Shown here: one piece after another, positions 4,554 through 5,703 of the stretch
How positions within the stretch are numbered: the stretch's first letter is position 1
Layout: each line of letters begins with the position of its first letter
NCBI GenBank assembly: GCA_017412325.1
Contig: JAFPYE010000035.1
Span: forward strand, 1 to 5,703
Source of the DNA: Kiritimatiellia bacterium
GTDB taxonomy: Bacteria; Verrucomicrobiota; Kiritimatiellia; RFP12; UBA1067
Length of the DNA stretch: 5,703 bases
Reading direction: 5' to 3'
Position numbers and translations under genes: made by a program
Notes under the pieces: generated by a model
Databases searched by the model: none
The model's input: only the letters and a program-made list of their open reading frames with translations
Told to the model about the DNA's origin: nothing

Positions 4554-5703
4554 TCACGGGCGGCCGCCCGGCGCGGCCGTCCGGTCCGCGAGGAATCCCT
4601 TGGCGAGCAGGAACTCCCAGATGCGGTCCATCCAGTTGTAGCTCGCCGTGCCGGGCGCGGCGTTGCGCTGGAAGCAGTGCCCGCGCCGGACGAGCGTGTG
4701 GAGCTCGCCCTGGATTCCCATGAAGCGGAGCTTTTCCCACGCCTTGACGGAGTTCATTGCCGCCCAGCCGTCGGCGTCGCCGTGCAGGAACAGCATCGGC
4801 GGCGTCGCGAGGTCGAAGGCGAACTCGGGGACGAGCACCGCGTCGTCTTCGTTGCCGCCGTGCGCGTTGGCCTTCTCCGCGCCGTCCGTGAGCGAATAGG
4901 CGGGATAGATGCAGACCGCCCACTGCACGTTGGGCTGGATCTTGTCGGTGTCGTCAACGGGCCAGTAGGCGTCCGTCCGGGACGTCGTCGCGCACTGGAG
5001 CGCGAGGTGGCCGCCCGCCGACGAGCCCATGATGCCGATGCGGTTCGGGTCGAGTCCGCGCGCCGCCGCCTCGGCCCTGACCTTGCGGATCGCGCGCTGC
5101 GCGTCCTCCCACGCCGTCACGTGCTTGGCGAGGTTGTTCGGACGCGGCGTGCGGTACTTGACGGTGACGACGGCCATTCCCTTTTCGTTCAGGTAGCGGC
5201 GGAACGGCGCGACCTCGAAACTGTCGGGCCCGTTGCCCTTGTAGGCGCCGCCGGACCAGATGACCTGGATCGCCTTCGTCGTAAGGTTGGACGGGATGTT
5301 CCACTCGAGATAGGGCGTGCACTGGTGCGCCTGCGCGTCCGGCATCTGGCCCTGGGGCCAGAGATCCTCCTTCTCGTAGACGGCGCGCGCGTCGTCCGAC
5401 GCAAAGCGGTCGAGCAGCGCGACCTCGGGCTCGAGCGGGCCGAAAAACTCCATCTGGCGCATGAACTCGACGGCGCGGTCGAAGCCGTGCGCGCCGTGTC
5501 CCTTGTCCGGCACGATGTGGACTTCGGCGGGGACCTTGCGCTTGCGCAACTCGCGGTAGATGCGCGTCGAACCATTGGGCGAGTAGACGTCGGCGCCGCC
5601 GTGCAGGAGGCACATGGGGCACGTCTGCGCGTCGAACGCGAAGCAGTCGGCGAGCGCCGCGTCGACCTCGCCGCGCCGGCTGTTGGGCTTGCCGTAGCCG
5701 TCC
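4554..5703 (-). CDS. Two-module alpha/beta-hydrolase, probable carbohydrate esterase (N-terminus beyond right edge)
   Basis: The reading frame is open to the window edge, giving 382 visible residues. The ATG at 5613-5615 is internal, not the start. Residues 1-84 are the end of a first alpha/beta-hydrolase module: HGGAD at 34-38 and GHGAHG at 68-73 fit the catalytic Asp and His. A linker (about 85-125) leads to a complete second module resembling esterases of the BD-FAE/acetyl-xylan-esterase type. It has WSGGAY (149-154, oxyanion-hole region), nucleophile Ser228 in GSSAG (226-230), Asp311 in HGDADGW and His342 in RRGHCFQ. Such enzymes remove acyl or feruloyl groups from plant or host glycans and are often exported, but any signal peptide lies outside the window. 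The gene precedes the fucO homologue by 74 bases, which supports a role in sugar use. The exact substrate cannot be read from sequence; a peptidase- or lipase-like role is possible but less likely. Confidence 0.85.
   Translation of the reverse strand, partial: DGYGKPNSRRGEVDAALADCFAFDAQTCPMCLLHGGADVYSPNGSTRIYRELRKRKVPAEVHIVPDKGHGAHGFDRAVEFMRQMEFFGPLEPEVALLDRFASDDARAVYEKEDLWPQGQMPDAQAHQCTPYLEWNIPSNLTTKAIQVIWSGGAYKGNGPDSFEVAPFRRYLNEKGMAVVTVKYRTPRPNNLAKHVTAWEDAQRAIRKVRAEAAARGLDPNRIGIMGSSAGGHLALQCATTSRTDAYWPVDDTDKIQPNVQWAVCIYPAYSLTDGAEKANAHGGNEDDAVLVPEFAFDLATPPMLFLHGDADGWAAMNSVKAWEKLRFMGIQGELHTLVRRGHCFQRNAAPGTASYNWMDRIWEFLLAKGFLADRTAAPGGRP

Noticed and set aside
4480..4923. Upstream in-frame extension of the fucO frame to 4923
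   Set aside because: The added residues come from another frame of the esterase gene, lack dehydrogenase similarity, and a good ribosome binding site precedes the ATG at 4479.
5613..5615. ATG at 5615 as the esterase start
   Set aside because: The frame stays open to the window edge and the residues before it are plausible hydrolase sequence; starting here would cut a hydrolase module just before its HGGAD motif.

Overview
The window looks like chromosomal sequence from a GC-rich bacterium. All five genes lie on the minus strand, with short gaps and strong third-position G/C. I cannot place it to species. A two-module sugar esterase beside a FucO-like dehydrogenase and ordinary housekeeping genes would fit a glycan-degrading gut or rumen bacterium, for example of the PVC group (Kiritimatiellota/Verrucomicrobiota). 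That placement is inference from gene content only.

In the direction of transcription (right to left) the layout is as follows. (1) A two-module alpha/beta-hydrolase of the carbohydrate-esterase type runs off the right edge, so its N-terminus is missing. (2) After 74 bases comes a group III metal-dependent alcohol dehydrogenase very close to FucO (lactaldehyde/1,2-propanediol oxidoreductase). (3) A 107-base non-coding stretch follows. It holds AT-rich -10-like hexamers, a perfect 10-bp stem-loop and a short direct repeat, and is probably the transcription start and leader of the next unit. (4) serC (phosphoserine aminotransferase) comes next. (5) Seven bases after the serC stop is dnaB (replicative helicase), whose ribosome binding site overlaps that stop codon. 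(6) After 55 bases comes an ornithine carbamoyltransferase (argF/arcB type), cut by the left edge.

The esterase and FucO homologue plausibly act in use of acylated, deoxyhexose-containing glycans. The esterase would remove acyl groups, and FucO would reduce the lactaldehyde produced from fucose or rhamnose. serC, dnaB and argF are housekeeping genes in serine/pyridoxal phosphate synthesis, replication and arginine metabolism. They share direction and tight spacing but no obvious pathway.

The most noteworthy signals are small. A leader block (ACGAAAGGAA, extended to a 16/17 match between two genes) precedes three of the four visible starts. The serC leader carries a structured hairpin with a near-copy of the pre-SD sequence in its loop. 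DnaB has an extra segment of about 18 residues after Walker A. The carbamoyltransferase has unusual residues in its carbamoyl-phosphate loops. I see no mobile element, CRISPR array, RNA gene or clearly new defence or biosynthetic system.
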